Part shown: positions 17,764-25,828 of the stretch, one piece after another
Numbering within the stretch: position 1 is the stretch's first letter
How the letters are laid out: each line of letters opens with the position of its first letter
NCBI RefSeq assembly: GCF_008364795.1
Contig: NZ_VTTM01000020.1
Coordinates: 1-44,165 of the forward strand
Source of the DNA: Azospirillum oryzae
GTDB lineage: Bacteria > Pseudomonadota > Alphaproteobacteria > Azospirillales > Azospirillaceae
Reading direction: 5' to 3'
Length of the DNA stretch: 44,165 nucleotides
Translations under genes and position numbers: made by a program
The notes under the pieces: model-generated
The model's input: the letters and a program-made list of their open reading frames with translations, nothing else
Databases searched by the model: none
What the model was told of the DNA's origin: nothing

Positions 17764-18708
17764 TCATGCGCCCTCTCCCTCCCCGGCCTTCCGCCGGGCG
17801 GCCAGAGCCAGCATCAGCCCGCGGTCGCGCTCGGCCTCCAGCGTGGCTACGGAGCGGCCGGCGGCTTCCCGCGCGATGCCGTCGACCAGCAGCCGGCAGA
17901 CTTCGGGCGTCAGGCTCGGGGTGCCGAGAGTCGCCCAGCGCCGTTCCTGGCTCGGCCCCAGATGGTCGAGGTAATGGGCGATGCCGCCGGGCCCGCCGCC
18001 CAGGTGATAGGCCATGTGGGCGCCGATCACCGACCAGCGCAGGCCGGGACCATGCACGAGCGCGGCATCGACCTCGGCGACATCGGCGATGCCCTCCGCG
18101 ACGATGTTCACCGCCTCGCGCCACAGGGCGGAGGCCAGACGGTTGGCGATGTGACCCACCGCATCCTTCTTCAACGTCACCGTCACGCGGCCGACGCTGC
18201 GGTAGAAGGTCTCGGCCCGGCCCAGCGTCTCCGCATCGCCGGCGAACAGTTCGACCAGCGGCATCAGATGCGGCGGATTGAAGGGGTGGGCCGTGATGAA
18301 ACGGTCACGCCGCGCCACGCCCGCCGCCAGATCGGTCCAGGTCAGTGAAGAGGTGCTGCTGGCGATCACCGCGTCGGGCGCAGCCGCAGCCTCCACCTCC
18401 GCATAGAGCGCATGCTTGATGGCGGCCTTCTCGGGCGCGTTCTCCTGAATCCACGCGGTGCCCCGGACAGCCTCGGCGACCGATGACGCGACGGACAGGC
18501 GGCCCGGCCGGTCCGCCGTGGCCCCGAGCGCCCGCAATTGCCCGAGCAACGGCTCCACGCGTTCCGGCAGGGCGGCCAGCACGCCGCCGTCGGGATCCCA
18601 GGCGACCACATCCAGCCCATGGGCCAGAAACAGCGCCGACCAACTCTGCCCGATCAGCCCGCAGCCAAGAACAGCAACGGACGAGATCGGCGGCGGGGAT
18701 GACGGCAT
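17764..18708 (-). CDS. 3-hydroxyacyl-CoA dehydrogenase family protein (L-gulonate 3-dehydrogenase or carnitine dehydrogenase-like)
   Basis: The 314-residue oxidoreductase has an N-terminal Rossmann fold (SVAVLGCGLIGQSWSALFLAHG), IQENAPEKAAIK, ASSTSSLTW and the catalytic-His segment HPFNPPHLMPLVEL. KKDAVGHIANRLASALWREAVNIV and the GLRWSVIGAHMAYHLGGG helix follow. This is the single-domain pattern shared by lambda-crystallin/L-gulonate 3-dehydrogenase and L-carnitine dehydrogenase. Its place beside uxuAB makes a sugar-acid substrate attractive but unproven. The start is set by AGGAGAG 8 bp upstream of ATG 18708; the frame continues upstream to 18801 through a palindrome, which I treat as promoter. 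Confidence 0.8.
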   Translation of the reverse strand: MPSSPPPISSVAVLGCGLIGQSWSALFLAHGLDVVAWDPDGGVLAALPERVEPLLGQLRALGATADRPGRLSVASSVAEAVRGTAWIQENAPEKAAIKHALYAEVEAAAAPDAVIASSTSSLTWTDLAAGVARRDRFITAHPFNPPHLMPLVELFAGDAETLGRAETFYRSVGRVTVTLKKDAVGHIANRLASALWREAVNIVAEGIADVAEVDAALVHGPGLRWSVIGAHMAYHLGGGPGGIAHYLDHLGPSQERRWATLGTPSLTPEVCRLLVDGIAREAAGRSVATLEAERDRGLMLALAARRKAGEGEGA

Positions 18709-18780
18709 TGGGAACTCTCCTGCGCGGTGATGTCGGATATGGAAACGCGGTGCGGCCGGAGTTGGACTTCGCCCATCCCC

Positions 18781-18797
18781 TGCATCATTAAGATGCA
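18781..18797. promoter_or_regulatory. Dyad upstream of dehydrogenase gene
   Basis: TGCATCATTAAGATGCA has perfect 6-bp arms TGCATC/GATGCA with a 5-bp AT-rich centre. The octamer TGCATCAT repeats at 18794-18801. It lies about 75 bp upstream of the dehydrogenase start and could be an operator for a GntR-type or similar regulator encoded elsewhere. Confidence 0.45.
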
Positions 18798-18822
18798 TCA
18801 TACAGCAAAAGCATGCAGGAGA

Positions 18823-18883
18823 AAGAACGGGCTGGAACCGGGCGACGCCGTGTGGGAGCGTCGCCCGGTTCCAACCCGTTCTT
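18823..18883 (-). terminator. Long hairpin terminator of the urt-fmd operon
   Basis: Two 26-bp arms (18823-18848 and 18858-18883) pair with a single mismatch, which is a G:U pair in the leftward transcript, around a 9-base loop. On the minus strand the stem is followed by CCCGTTCTTTCTCC, a short U-rich run. It is 49 bp after fmdB and separates that operon from the next leftward gene. Confidence 0.75.
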
Positions 18884-18932
18884 CATGGCCGTCTTTTCGA
18901 CCGGCGCGCTTCGGCCTCGCCGCCCGGATACG

Positions 18933-19283
18933 TCAGTGGCTGATCATCCACGGCCTTGCGGTGGGGAAGCCCTTCGCACCGTCCGCGGTCCGCAGCACCG
19001 ATCGCTCCTTCTTGCCGCCGCCGCCGCCACACCCGCAGCCGGGGCCGTGCTTGTGCACCGGTCCGACCTCCGACAGCAGTTTCGGCCGGTCGGCGCTGCG
19101 TTCGTTGGTGGAATGCGCCGTCCGGGTTGCTGCCGACAGGGTGGAGAAGGCCGGCGCCATGCGGATCACCCGCCGCGACGGAGTCTCGCACCAGGGACAG
19201 GGTTGCGGCAGGCTGCTTTCCGCCATCGGCCGCATTTCGGTGAAGTCGCCGCAGGTCGGGCATTCATAGTCGTACATCGGCAT
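18933..19283 (-). CDS. fmdB: FmdB-family zinc-ribbon protein
   Basis: The 116-residue protein starts MPMYDYECPTCGDFTEMRPM with a second pair CPWC, the CxxC...CxxC zinc ribbon of the FmdB family. A Gly/Cys-rich segment (GPGCGCGGGGGKK) and a basic tail follow. Its position directly after formamidase (24-bp gap) is the arrangement first described in Methylophilus methylotrophus, where FmdB was suggested to be regulatory. Its molecular role is still unclear. It is the last gene of the operon and is followed by a strong hairpin. Confidence 0.9.
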   Translation of the reverse strand: MPMYDYECPTCGDFTEMRPMAESSLPQPCPWCETPSRRVIRMAPAFSTLSAATRTAHSTNERSADRPKLLSEVGPVHKHGPGCGCGGGGGKKERSVLRTADGAKGFPTARPWMISH

Positions 19284-19307
19284 GGCGTGGCCTCCTTCCC
19301 CTGGCGG

Positions 19308-20540
19308 TTACACGCGGTCCGGTGCGATGGGCATGTCGATGTCGCCGCTGATGAACTTCGTCGGCCCGTCGGCGTTCGGGCTGATGTCGAAGTCGAAGAT
19401 CTGCGTCGGCAGGAACAGGGTGGCGCAAGCGTTGGGCACGTCGACGACGCCGCTGATGTGGCCCTGCACCGGTGCCGTGCCGAGGATCGAATAGGCCTGG
19501 GCGCCGGAATAGCCAAACTTCTTCAGATATTCGATGGCGTTCAGGCAGGCTTGGCGATAGGCGACATGGACATCCAGATAATGCTGCTCGCCCGCCTCGT
19601 CGACCGAGATGCCCTCGAAGATCAGATAGTCGTTGTAGGTCGGGACGATGGGGCTGGGCTTGAAGATCGGGTTCTTGATGCCGTATTTCGCCATGCCGTC
19701 CTTGATCAGGTTCACCTTCAGATGCGCCCAGCCCGCCATTTCGATGGCGCCGCAGAAGGTGATCTCGCCGTCGCCCTGGCTGAAATGCAGGTCGCCCATC
19801 GACAGGCCTGCGCCCTTCACATAGACCGGGAAATAGATGCGCGAGCCGCGCGACAAATCCTTGATGTCGCAGTTGCCGCCATGTTCACGCGGCGGCACGG
19901 TGCGGGCGCCTTCCGCCGCCGCCTTGTCGCGCGCGTCGCCCTTCAGCCGGCCCATATGGGCGGTCGGCGCGTAGGGCGGGTTGGCGAGGCCGGGCACGCG
20001 GGTCGGGTTGGTGTCGATCAGCGCCTGCTCGCGCTTGTTCCACTTGGCCAGCAGGTCGTGCGACGGCAGGCAGCCGATCAAGCCGGGGTGGATCAGCCCG
20101 GCAAAACGCACGCCAGGGATATGGCGCGACTTGGTGAACATGCCTTCGAAGTCCCAGATGGATTTCTGGGCCAGCGGAAAATGCTCCGTCAGGAAGCCGC
20201 CGCCATTCTGCTTGGAAAAGAATCCGTTGAAGCCCCATTGCTGCTGCGGGAAAGCGCCGATGTCGAGCAGGTCGACGACCAGCAGGTCGCCCGGCTCCGC
20301 CCCTTCGACCCCGACCGGGCCACTGAGGAAATGCACCTGGCTGAGATCGACATCGCGCACGTCGGCGGCATCGTCGTCGTTTTTGATCTGGCCGCCGGTC
20401 CAGTCGTAGCATTCCAGGATGAAATCATCGCCCGGCTTCACCGTCACCGCCATCGGGATGTCCGGGTGCCAGCGGTTGTGGATCATGTCGTTTTCATAGG
20501 GAGTCTGTGACAGATCGACCTTGATCAGGGTGTCAGCCAT
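19308..20540 (-). CDS. fmdA: Formamidase (FmdA/AmdA acetamidase-formamidase family)
   Basis: The 410-residue cytoplasmic enzyme starts MADTLIKVDLSQTPYENDMIHNRWHPDIP, characteristic of FmdA formamidases. It contains HFLSGPVGVEGAEPGDLLVVDLLD, HPGLIGCLPS and FSQGDGEITFCGAIE. It hydrolyses formamide to formate and ammonia. ATG 20540 is chosen because AGGAAGAG lies 7 bp upstream; an ATG at 20573 would lack one. Members run at about 400-410 residues. It is in operon with urtABCDE and fmdB, so its substrate or ammonia product is tied to the importer. Confidence 0.94.
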   Translation of the reverse strand: MADTLIKVDLSQTPYENDMIHNRWHPDIPMAVTVKPGDDFILECYDWTGGQIKNDDDAADVRDVDLSQVHFLSGPVGVEGAEPGDLLVVDLLDIGAFPQQQWGFNGFFSKQNGGGFLTEHFPLAQKSIWDFEGMFTKSRHIPGVRFAGLIHPGLIGCLPSHDLLAKWNKREQALIDTNPTRVPGLANPPYAPTAHMGRLKGDARDKAAAEGARTVPPREHGGNCDIKDLSRGSRIYFPVYVKGAGLSMGDLHFSQGDGEITFCGAIEMAGWAHLKVNLIKDGMAKYGIKNPIFKPSPIVPTYNDYLIFEGISVDEAGEQHYLDVHVAYRQACLNAIEYLKKFGYSGAQAYSILGTAPVQGHISGVVDVPNACATLFLPTQIFDFDISPNADGPTKFISGDIDMPIAPDRV

Positions 20541-20594
20541 GGGTTGCTCTTCCTTTTTGTGGACTGATTTCAAGGGAGTGGGAGTAGCGGCGCA

Positions 20595-21284
20595 TCACAC
20601 AGACAGCAGCCGGGCGACCTTGGCCTCGTCGATGGCGCCGCGGCTGTCCTCGTGGACGATCTCGCCGTTCTCGATCACCAGAACCCGGTCGGCGATGTCG
20701 AGCGCGAAGCTCAGCACCTGTTCCGATACGATGATGCTCAGCCCCTTCTCGTCGCGGATGCGGCGGAGCGTGCGGGCCATCTCACGGATGATCGACGGCT
20801 GGATGCCTTCGGTCGGCTCGTCCAGCAGCAGAACCTTGGGCTTGGTCGCCAGCGCGCGGGCGATGGCGAGTTGCTGCTGCTGGCCGCCCGACAGGTTGCC
20901 GCCGCGCCGGCCCTTCATCTCCAGCAGCACCGGGAACAGCTCGTAGAGATCGCCGGGAACGCTGCGCCCGCCATGCACGCTCAAGCCGGTCTCTATGTTC
21001 TCCTGCACCGTCATGGTCGGGAAGATCATGCGGCCCTGCGGCACATAGGCGACGCCCTTCGCCACCCGCTCGTAGCTTTTCAGGCCGGTGATCTCGCTGT
21101 CGCCGATGCGGATGGCGCCGGAGCGCGCCGGCACGATCCCCATCAGCGACTTCATCAGCGTCGTCTTGCCCATGCCGTTACGGCCCATGATGGCGACGAT
21201 CTCGTTGGGCGCCACCGTGAAGTCCAGCCCGTGCAGGACCTCGCTCTCGCCGTAGGACACACGGAGTTGATTGACGGACAGCAT
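20595..21284 (-). CDS. urtE: Urea/amide ABC transporter ATPase UrtE
   Basis: This 229-residue ATPase has Walker A GRNGMGKTTLMKSLMG (the GMGKT variant is typical of UrtE), VPQGRMIFPTMTVQENIETGL, signature LSGGQQQQLAIARAL and Walker B VLLLDEPTEGIQPSI. It pairs with UrtD to energise uptake. It follows urtD by 32 bp, a gap containing a tandem duplication of the urtD tail, and precedes fmdA by 54 bp. Confidence 0.95.
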   Translation of the reverse strand: MLSVNQLRVSYGESEVLHGLDFTVAPNEIVAIMGRNGMGKTTLMKSLMGIVPARSGAIRIGDSEITGLKSYERVAKGVAYVPQGRMIFPTMTVQENIETGLSVHGGRSVPGDLYELFPVLLEMKGRRGGNLSGGQQQQLAIARALATKPKVLLLDEPTEGIQPSIIREMARTLRRIRDEKGLSIIVSEQVLSFALDIADRVLVIENGEIVHEDSRGAIDEAKVARLLSV

Positions 21285-21299
21285 CTGTTGATCCCCCGC

Positions 21300-21333
21300 T
21301 CAATGGCCCAAATAAATCAATGGCCCAGATAGA
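21300..21333. repeat. 17-bp tandem duplication at the urtD stop
   Basis: TCAATGGCCCAAATAAA (21300-21316) and TCAATGGCCCAGATAGA (21317-21333) match at 15 of 17 bases. The second copy encodes the last codons of UrtD (YLGH-stop). The first would encode the same tail in another frame just after the stop. Confidence 0.6.
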
Positions 21334-22063
21334 CTTCGACGACCTTGGGATCGGTCTTCACCCGCTCCATGCTGCCTTCCGACAGGATCTTCCCCTGGTG
21401 CAGCACGGTGACGCGGTGGGCGATGTCCTCGACGAACTTCATGTCGTGCTCGATCACCAGCACCGAGCGGTTCCGGATGATGCGGTTCAGCAGTTCGGCG
21501 GTCTTCTTGCGTTCGTTGACGCTCATGCCGGCCACCGGCTCGTCCAGCATCAGCAGTTCGGGGTCCTGGATCAGCAGCATGCCGATCTCCAGCCATTGCT
21601 TCTGGCCGTGGCTGAGATACTCGGCGCGCTGGTCGAGATGGTCGGCCAGGAAGATCATCTCGGCGATCTCCGCCACCCGCTCGCGCACCGCGGCATCGCG
21701 CTTGAAGGCGAGCGCGCCGAACACCGTGCGGCCACGCGGGTAGGAGATCTCCAGATTCTCGAACACCGTCAGGTCGTCGTAGATCGACGGGTTCTGGAAC
21801 TTGCGCCCGACGCCGGCCTTGACGATCTGATGCTCCTTCATTGCCGTCAGTTCCCGGTTGCGGAACTTGATGGAGCCGCCGGACGCCTTGGTCCGCCCGC
21901 AGATAAGGTCGAGCACCGTGGTCTTGCCGGCACCGTTCGGGCCGATGATGACGTGGATCTCATTGCTGTCGACGTAGAAGGACAGGTCGTTGACCGCCTT
22001 GAACCCGTCAAAGGACACGGTCAGCCCTTCGACCGCCAGCAGGTAATCGGTGGGGTTTGCCAT
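21317..22063 (-). CDS. urtD: Urea/amide ABC transporter ATPase UrtD
   Basis: The 248-residue ATPase has Walker A GPNGAGKTTVLDLI, the UrtD-type signature LSHGQKQWLEIGMLL, Walker B LLMLDEPVAGMS and H-loop VIEHDMKFVEDIA, ending VEVYLGH. GGAGGGACGG precedes its ATG. It is the LivG-like subunit of the urt importer. It lies 15 bp after urtC and is co-transcribed. Confidence 0.95.
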   Translation of the reverse strand: MANPTDYLLAVEGLTVSFDGFKAVNDLSFYVDSNEIHVIIGPNGAGKTTVLDLICGRTKASGGSIKFRNRELTAMKEHQIVKAGVGRKFQNPSIYDDLTVFENLEISYPRGRTVFGALAFKRDAAVRERVAEIAEMIFLADHLDQRAEYLSHGQKQWLEIGMLLIQDPELLMLDEPVAGMSVNERKKTAELLNRIIRNRSVLVIEHDMKFVEDIAHRVTVLHQGKILSEGSMERVKTDPKVVEVYLGH

Positions 22064-22078
22064 GGGATCCGTCCCTCC

Positions 22079-23245
22079 TCAGTCGGCGGCGGTGTGGGGC
22101 GGGATGATCGGCGCGCCGGCGGCGGCTCCGCCCGATCGGCGGGCGGTCAGCCGGCGCAGATGCGGGGCGATGAATTGCTGGTAGAGGCCGGCCAGCCCGT
22201 TGGGGAACACCATCACCACGCCGATGAACAGCGCGCCCATGGCGAACAGCCACAGCTCCGGAAAGCTTTCCGACAGCATCGTCTTGGCCCAGTTGACCAG
22301 CAGCGTGCCGTACACCGCGCCCAGCAGCGACAGCCGCCCGCCGACCGCGCAGTAGATGACCATCTCGATCGACGGCACGATGCCGACGAAGGACGGCGAC
22401 ATGAAGCCGACCTGCAGCGTGAACATCGCCCCGCCCACCGCCGACAGCGCCGCGGCGAAGCAGAAGACGAAGATCTTGAAGTTGGCGACGTCATATCCGG
22501 AGAAACGGACCCGGTCCTCCTTGTCGCGCAGCGCCACCAGGATGCGGCCCAGCTTGGAGCGGCGGACGTAGAGGCACAGCAACAGGCAGCCGATCAGCAG
22601 CGCCGCGTTGACGAAGTAGAGCACCAGCTTCGCGTCGTCGGTGCGGATGTCCCAGCCCTTCAGCGTTCGCAGGTCGGTGATGCCGTTGATGCCGCCGGTG
22701 TAGCCCTGCTGGCCGACGATCAGGATGGTCAGGATGGCGGCGAAGGCCTGGGTGATGATGGCGAAATAGACGCCGCCGACCCGCCGCTTGAACATCGCCA
22801 GCCCGACGATGAAGGCCAGCAGCGCCGGAACCGCCACCACCGCGACGATGGAGAAGGACAGGCTGTGGAACGGCTCCCAGAACCAGGGCAGCGCCTTCAG
22901 CTGGTTCCAGTCCATGAAATCGGGGATGCCCGGCGTGGACTGGATCTTGGTCGCTTCCGGGCTGGAGGCCTCCAGCTTCAGGAACATCGCCATGCAATAG
23001 CCGCCGATGCCGAAGAAGATGCCCTGCCCCAGCGACAGGATGCCGGCGCTGCCCCAGCACAGCACGAGGCCGAGCGCCACGAAGGCGTAGGTCAGGTACT
23101 TGCCGACCATGTTCAGCCGGAAGATGTCGAGGCCGAGCGGCAGGACGATCACCAGCAAGGCGGCCAGCAGCAGGATGCCCGCGATGTCGCCGTCGATGCG
23201 CCAGAAACTGCGCCCGAAAAGGTTGCTTTGAGGGGTGCGCGTCAT
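22079..23245 (-). CDS. urtC: Urea/amide ABC transporter permease UrtC
   Basis: The 388-residue permease has the LivM-like core seen in UrtC: GLVLCWGSAGILSLGQGIFFGIGGYCMAMFLKLE and YTGGINGITDLRTLKGWDI. Its C-terminus is FPNGLAGLYQQFIAPHLRRL. The length and the extended loop between the early helices are normal for UrtC. GAGGAGA precedes the ATG. It forms the inner-membrane channel with UrtB, encoded 13 bp upstream. Confidence 0.95.
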   Translation of the reverse strand: MTRTPQSNLFGRSFWRIDGDIAGILLLAALLVIVLPLGLDIFRLNMVGKYLTYAFVALGLVLCWGSAGILSLGQGIFFGIGGYCMAMFLKLEASSPEATKIQSTPGIPDFMDWNQLKALPWFWEPFHSLSFSIVAVVAVPALLAFIVGLAMFKRRVGGVYFAIITQAFAAILTILIVGQQGYTGGINGITDLRTLKGWDIRTDDAKLVLYFVNAALLIGCLLLCLYVRRSKLGRILVALRDKEDRVRFSGYDVANFKIFVFCFAAALSAVGGAMFTLQVGFMSPSFVGIVPSIEMVIYCAVGGRLSLLGAVYGTLLVNWAKTMLSESFPELWLFAMGALFIGVVMVFPNGLAGLYQQFIAPHLRRLTARRSGGAAAGAPIIPPHTAAD

Positions 23246-23258
23246 GGTGATTGTCTCC

Positions 23259-24185
23259 TCAGCGGCGGACTTTGAGGACGAACAGGCCCTGCGGGCGCAG
23301 CATCAGGATCACGACGACGGTCAGCAGGGTCAGGACCTTGGCGGTCGAGCCGCTGAGGAAGAACTCCATCGTCGACTGCGCCTGGCTGATGGTGAAGGCG
23401 GACGCGATGGTGCCGATCAGGCTCTGGGCGCCGCCGAACACCACCACCAGGAAAGTGTCGACGATGTAGAGCTGGCCCGATGTCGGGCCGGTGGAGCCCA
23501 CCATGGTGAAGGCACTGCCGGCCACCCCGGCGATGCCGCATCCGAGCCCGAAGGTGTAGCGGTCGACCTTCTCGGTGTTGATGCCGACGGCGCCGGCCAT
23601 CACCCGGTTCTGCATCACCGCCCGCACGCCCTGGCCCCAGCGCGAGCGGAACATCACGGCGTAGATCACGACGGTGATGGCGATGGTCAGGCCCATGACG
23701 AACAGGCCGTTGATCGGCACCTCGATGGTGTCGGTGACGGCGACCGACCCCATCAGCCAGTCGGGCAGCACCACGCCGACCTCGCGGGCGCCGAAGACGG
23801 AGCGGAAGACCTGCTGCAGGATCAGGCTCAACCCCCAGGTCGCCAGCAGCGTGTCGAGCGGACGGCGGTAGAGGAAGCGGATCATCCCCCATTCCACCAG
23901 CATGCCCAGCGCCCCGCTGGCGACGAAGGCCAGCGCCATGGCGATGAAGAAATAAGCCGGGAAAAGCGCCGGCGCGTAACTGGAAATGAAATTCGAGCAG
24001 AGATAGGTCACATAGGCGCCGAGGATCATGAATTCCCCGTGCGCCATGTTGATGACGCCCATCTGCCCGAAGATGATGGCGAGGCCAAGCGCCATCAGCA
24101 CGAAAACGGAAAACAGGATGAGACCGGCGAATCCCTGCATGGCAAAGATCGACCCGAGCTCGGCCAGGCTGTAGCCCTCGAACAT
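23259..24185 (-). CDS. urtB: Urea/amide ABC transporter permease UrtB
   Basis: The 308-residue permease has MALGLAIIFGQMGVINMAHGEFMILGAYVTYLCSNF, the UrtB hallmark, and ends MLRPQGLFVLKVRR. It lacks the extra N-terminal periplasmic domain that lengthens some UrtB proteins to over 500 residues; the short form is common in alphaproteobacteria. AGGAG lies 8 bp before the ATG. A large palindromic repeat separates it from urtA. Confidence 0.95.
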   Translation of the reverse strand: MFEGYSLAELGSIFAMQGFAGLILFSVFVLMALGLAIIFGQMGVINMAHGEFMILGAYVTYLCSNFISSYAPALFPAYFFIAMALAFVASGALGMLVEWGMIRFLYRRPLDTLLATWGLSLILQQVFRSVFGAREVGVVLPDWLMGSVAVTDTIEVPINGLFVMGLTIAITVVIYAVMFRSRWGQGVRAVMQNRVMAGAVGINTEKVDRYTFGLGCGIAGVAGSAFTMVGSTGPTSGQLYIVDTFLVVVFGGAQSLIGTIASAFTISQAQSTMEFFLSGSTAKVLTLLTVVVILMLRPQGLFVLKVRR

Positions 24186-24229
24186 GATGGGTACTCCTGT
24201 GCGGTGATGCGGCGGAGTGCGGAAGCGGA

Positions 24230-24334
24230 TGCCCCCTCCCCGACCCTCCCCCGCTCTCGCGGGAGAGGGAGTAAGCGCGAGAGCGGCGGCAGTCCCCTCT
24301 CCCGCGAGAGCGGGGGAGGGTTAGGGAGGGGGCA
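24230..24334. repeat. Long palindromic (REP/MITE-like) element between urtA and urtB
   Basis: Arms of 40 bp (24230-24269 and 24295-24334) are inverted repeats with two mismatches around a 25-bp centre, and each arm contains the sub-palindrome CCGCTCTCGCGG. No target duplication is evident at the edges. In the leftward mRNA it would form a very stable hairpin just after urtA. This could protect the urtA message and lower expression of downstream permease genes, as REP elements do between malE and malF in E. coli. That function is inferred. Confidence 0.85.
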
Positions 24335-24365
24335 ATGCCTACCGACGCGGCGTTAGCTCCACCCC

Positions 24366-25640
24366 TTACTGGTAGCCCTTCGGGAACGGGTTCGGCTCGA
24401 TCAGGTCCGCCGTCTCATAGACCATGTCGAACTGCCCGTCGGTGCGGGCGCGGCCGACGCGGGTCTTGCTCCACAGGTGATGGTTCTCGTGGATACGGAC
24501 ATAGCCTTCCGGCGCGCCGGTGAACTCGATGCCGGGGGAGGCGGCGGCGATCTTGTCGATGTCGAAGCTCTTGGCCTTCTCCGCCGTCAGCTTCCACAGC
24601 CAGGGGCCGAGATAGGCGGCCTGGGTCACGTCGCCGATGACGCTTTCCCCGCCCCACATCTTCTTGAAGGCGGCGACGAACTTCTCGTTGTTCGGGTTCT
24701 TCAGCGACTGGAAATACTTCATGCAGGCATAGGCGCCGGCGATGTTCTCGCCGCCGATGCCCAGCATCTCGTCCTCGGTGACGGAGATGGTCATCAGCGT
24801 CTGCTTGTTCAGGTCGATGCCGGCGGCCTTCAGCTGCTTGTAGAAGGCGACGTTCGACCCGCCGACGACCGAGGCGTAGATCACGTCCGGCTTGGTCAAC
24901 TTGATCTTGTTGATGACCGAATTGAACTGGGTGTGGCCCAGCGGGAAATACTCCTCGCCGACCACCTTCTGCCCGTGCATCTCGATGTGCTTGCGGGCGA
25001 TCTTGTTGGAGGTGCGCGGCCAGATGTAATCGGAGCCGATCAGGAAGAAGGTCTTGGCCTTCTTCTCATTCGACACCCAGTCCAGACCGGCCAGGATCTG
25101 CTGCGTCGCTTCCTGTCCGGTGTAGATGACGTTCTTCGACTGCTCCAGCCCCTCATAGAAGGTCGGATAATAGAGCATGCCGTTATACTGCTCGAACACC
25201 GGCAGAACCGCCTTGCGCGAGGCCGAGGTCCAGCAGCCGAACACCGCCGCCACCTTGTCCTCGACCAGCAGCTTTCGCGCCTTCTCGGCGAAGGTCGGCC
25301 AGTCGCTGGCGCCGTCCTCCTGGATAACCTCGATCTTGCGGCCCAGCACCCCGCCCATTTCGTTGATCTGGGCGATGGCCAGCTTTTCGGCCTGCACCGA
25401 TCCGGTTTCGGAGATCGCCATGGTGCCGGTGGTGGAATGCAGGATGCCGACCTTCACCGTGCCGTCGGTGACCGCCAGCTTCGTGGTGTTGACGGCGTCG
25501 GTCGGCAGCGCCTGGGCCAGCGCGCCGCGCGGCAGCAGCGCCACGGCCGGCAAAGCCGCCATGCCAAGGAGGAGCTTGCGGCGGAGCGGCGACGGAACGC
25601 CGCCGATGGTCTTGTCCGCATCCATCTTGTCAGAGGACAT
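24366..25640 (-). CDS. urtA: Urea/short-chain-amide ABC transporter substrate-binding protein UrtA
   Basis: This 424-residue protein has an export signal with twin arginines (PLRRKLLLGMAALPAVALL, cleavage near ALAQA). The mature part starts TVKVGILHSTTGTMAISE, the signature of the UrtA/FmdD/AmiC group. WTSASRKAVLPVFEQYNGMLYYPTFYEG and the C-terminal PNPFPKGYQ are also diagnostic. AGGAGG lies 5 bp before ATG 25640. UrtA binds urea; the close relative FmdD of Methylophilus binds short amides and urea, and the fmdAB genes in this operon suggest the latter specificity. The repeat at 24230-24334 lies immediately downstream. Confidence 0.93.
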   Translation of the reverse strand: MSSDKMDADKTIGGVPSPLRRKLLLGMAALPAVALLPRGALAQALPTDAVNTTKLAVTDGTVKVGILHSTTGTMAISETGSVQAEKLAIAQINEMGGVLGRKIEVIQEDGASDWPTFAEKARKLLVEDKVAAVFGCWTSASRKAVLPVFEQYNGMLYYPTFYEGLEQSKNVIYTGQEATQQILAGLDWVSNEKKAKTFFLIGSDYIWPRTSNKIARKHIEMHGQKVVGEEYFPLGHTQFNSVINKIKLTKPDVIYASVVGGSNVAFYKQLKAAGIDLNKQTLMTISVTEDEMLGIGGENIAGAYACMKYFQSLKNPNNEKFVAAFKKMWGGESVIGDVTQAAYLGPWLWKLTAEKAKSFDIDKIAAASPGIEFTGAPEGYVRIHENHHLWSKTRVGRARTDGQFDMVYETADLIEPNPFPKGYQ

Positions 25641-25673
25641 GAAACCTCCTGATGTTGGCCATTGTCGCCTTGC

Positions 25674-25706
25674 AAAAGCCGTCCGCGATCCGGACGCGGC
25701 CTTTTT
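25674..25706 (-). terminator. Terminator-like hairpin in the urtA leader (possible attenuator)
   Basis: Arms GCCG-TCCG and CGGA-CGGC, with a 2-base bulge, surround a 5-base loop. The stem is flanked by AAAA on one side and TTTTT on the other, so it looks like an intrinsic terminator in both directions. In the leftward transcript it would sit about 25 bases before the urtA ribosome-binding site. Confidence 0.5.
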
Positions 25707-25796
25707 GAAAGGCGGTATTTTTGGGGGGAGTTGGCGGAGCGATCCGCGACTGGACGACCCGATGGTTGGCCGAACGGTGCGGCGCAGCAATACGTG

Positions 25797-25828
25797 GATT
25801 TGCGTATAGGGGTGCCGGAGCGCAAATC
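25797..25828. promoter_or_regulatory. Inverted repeat in urtA/kinase divergent region, candidate operator
   Basis: GATTTGCG (25797-25804) and CGCAAATC (25821-25828) are perfect 8-bp arms separated by 16 bp. The dyad is centred about 170 bp from urtA and 240 bp from the kinase start. It is a candidate site for the LuxR-type response regulator encoded downstream of the kinase. Confidence 0.5.

Noticed and set aside
25797..25820. Sigma-54 (-24/-12) promoter for urtA on the minus strand (CGGCAC...CGCA)
   Set aside because: The spacing between the GG and GC elements is one base too long and the -12 half does not match TTGC.
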